Assembly (NCBI GenBank): GCA_947036575.1
Contig: CAMQSH010000043.1
Coordinates: 1 to 12,705 of the forward strand
DNA length: 12,705 nucleotides
Direction: 5' to 3'
Source: an uncultured Brevinema sp.
Lineage (GTDB): Bacteria; Spirochaetota; Brevinematia; Brevinematales; Brevinemataceae
This document shows positions 12,436 to 12,705 of this stretch, piece by piece (within the stretch, counting starts at the first letter, position 1; each line of letters opens with the position of its first letter). Made by a program: the position numbers and the translations under genes. A model generated the notes under the pieces. The model was not told where the DNA came from, did not search any database, and saw only the letters and a list, made by a program, of their open reading frames with translations.

Positions 12436-12508
12436 AATAGTAGTAGATAATATATGATTTTGGGGTTTTGGGGCTTTGAAATTGGGGGTCATCTACTACT
12501 ATTTTTTT
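12436..12508 (+). terminator. terminator of the PTS-aldolase operon with a long G-tract loop
   Basis: AATAGTAGTAGAT (12436-12448) pairs perfectly with ATCTACTACTATT (12491-12503), followed by T7 (12502-12508). The 42-nt loop is unusually large and contains three G-tracts (12462-12465, 12470-12473, 12484-12488). The 11-mer TGAAATTGGGG in the loop (12477-12487) also occurs at 6010-6020, just before the ABC operon terminator. Confidence 0.75.
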
Positions 12509-12705
12509 ATGTATTTTAATATATTAGTTAGTTAATTAAATATAAATTAAAGTCCAATCCTAGTAAAAAGAGAAAGTTAGTATTTTTTTACCTTACGAAG
12601 CCCCTGACGGTACGGACTTCTTCAAGGTATACTCTAGAGTACCATTGTGAGTGTAGTCTTATGCTAGACTCGGAAATATACTTATGTTTGTATTATTAAT
12701 TTGTT
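12509..12705. other. non-coding end of the window with a compact stem-loop
   Basis: No gene is seen. TACCTT (12589-12594) pairs with AAGGTA (12624-12629), and inside it GAAGCC (12597-12602) with GG-A-CTTC (12614-12620), giving a stem-loop of about 41 nt. GGTA (12626-12629) could instead pair with TACC (12640-12643) around CTC/GAG, so the two folds exclude each other. The stretch is markedly more GC-rich than its surroundings. It could be the edge of an RNA gene or leader that continues beyond the window. Confidence 0.35.

Noticed and set aside
12462..12488. Intramolecular G-quadruplex in the terminator loop
   Set aside because: Only three tracts of four or more G are present; a fourth would be needed, so at most an intermolecular or two-tetrad form.
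12588..12604. TTACCTTACGAAGCCCC resembling the reverse complement of the 16S rRNA 3' end
   Set aside because: The match needs gaps and the neighbouring conserved 16S positions are absent on both sides.

Overview
This is a very AT-rich window (roughly 30% GC or lower by eye). It comes from a double-membrane bacterium that uses the standard code, with strong AGGAG-type ribosome sites and occasional TTG starts. A lipobox solute-binding protein, a signal-peptide-bearing beta-barrel candidate, the low GC and the general gene style fit a spirochaete-like organism (Brachyspira/Brevinema type). That is inference; no marker gene here proves the lineage.

Layout. (1) 1-306: degenerate 3' flank of a regulator gene. 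It holds a hairpin, one copy of a 29-bp repeat, and the broken remnant of a small ORF whose intact relative lies at 6172-6363. (2) 307-5877: a LacI-family repressor (minus strand) divergent from a four-gene plus-strand operon: a 2H-phosphoesterase-like protein (DUF1868 type), a lipoprotein solute-binding protein, an ABC ATPase and a fused double permease. The shared 177-bp promoter region carries three GATACAA half-sites placed on the probable promoters. I infer repressor-controlled uptake and processing of a small, probably phosphate-bearing, metabolite. (3) 5878-6171: terminators of two converging units and the second copy of the 29-bp repeat. (4) 6172-7929, minus strand: a 63-aa orphan, a signal-peptide-bearing outer-membrane beta-barrel protein with a TTG start, a 68-aa one-helix protein, and a doubtful 140-aa membrane ORF that looks frameshifted at its start. 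A near-consensus promoter lies about 165 bp upstream of the barrel gene. (5) 7930-8712: about 780 bp without a convincing gene, but with a striking series of inverted repeats and a nested fold that could be a structured RNA. (6) 8713-12508: a DeoR-type repressor (minus) divergent from a fructose-family PTS operon (IIA, IIB, IIC) and a short class II ketose-bisphosphate aldolase, ending in a 13-bp-stem terminator. (7) 12509-12705: non-coding, with one compact potential stem-loop; the window ends here.

How the genes work together. In the PTS operon, IIA-IIB-IIC import and phosphorylate a ketose (or related sugar) and the aldolase cleaves the bisphosphate, with the DeoR protein as the likely sugar-phosphate-responsive repressor. 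No sugar-phosphate kinase is present between transport and cleavage, so it must be encoded elsewhere or the aldolase has an unusual substrate. In the ABC operon the substrate is not decided by sequence. The fused permease and family-1 binding protein resemble the iron / 2-aminoethylphosphonate / sugar-phosphate (Fbp/Phn/Afu) group, and the linked 2H enzyme points towards an organophosphate or cyclic phosphodiester.
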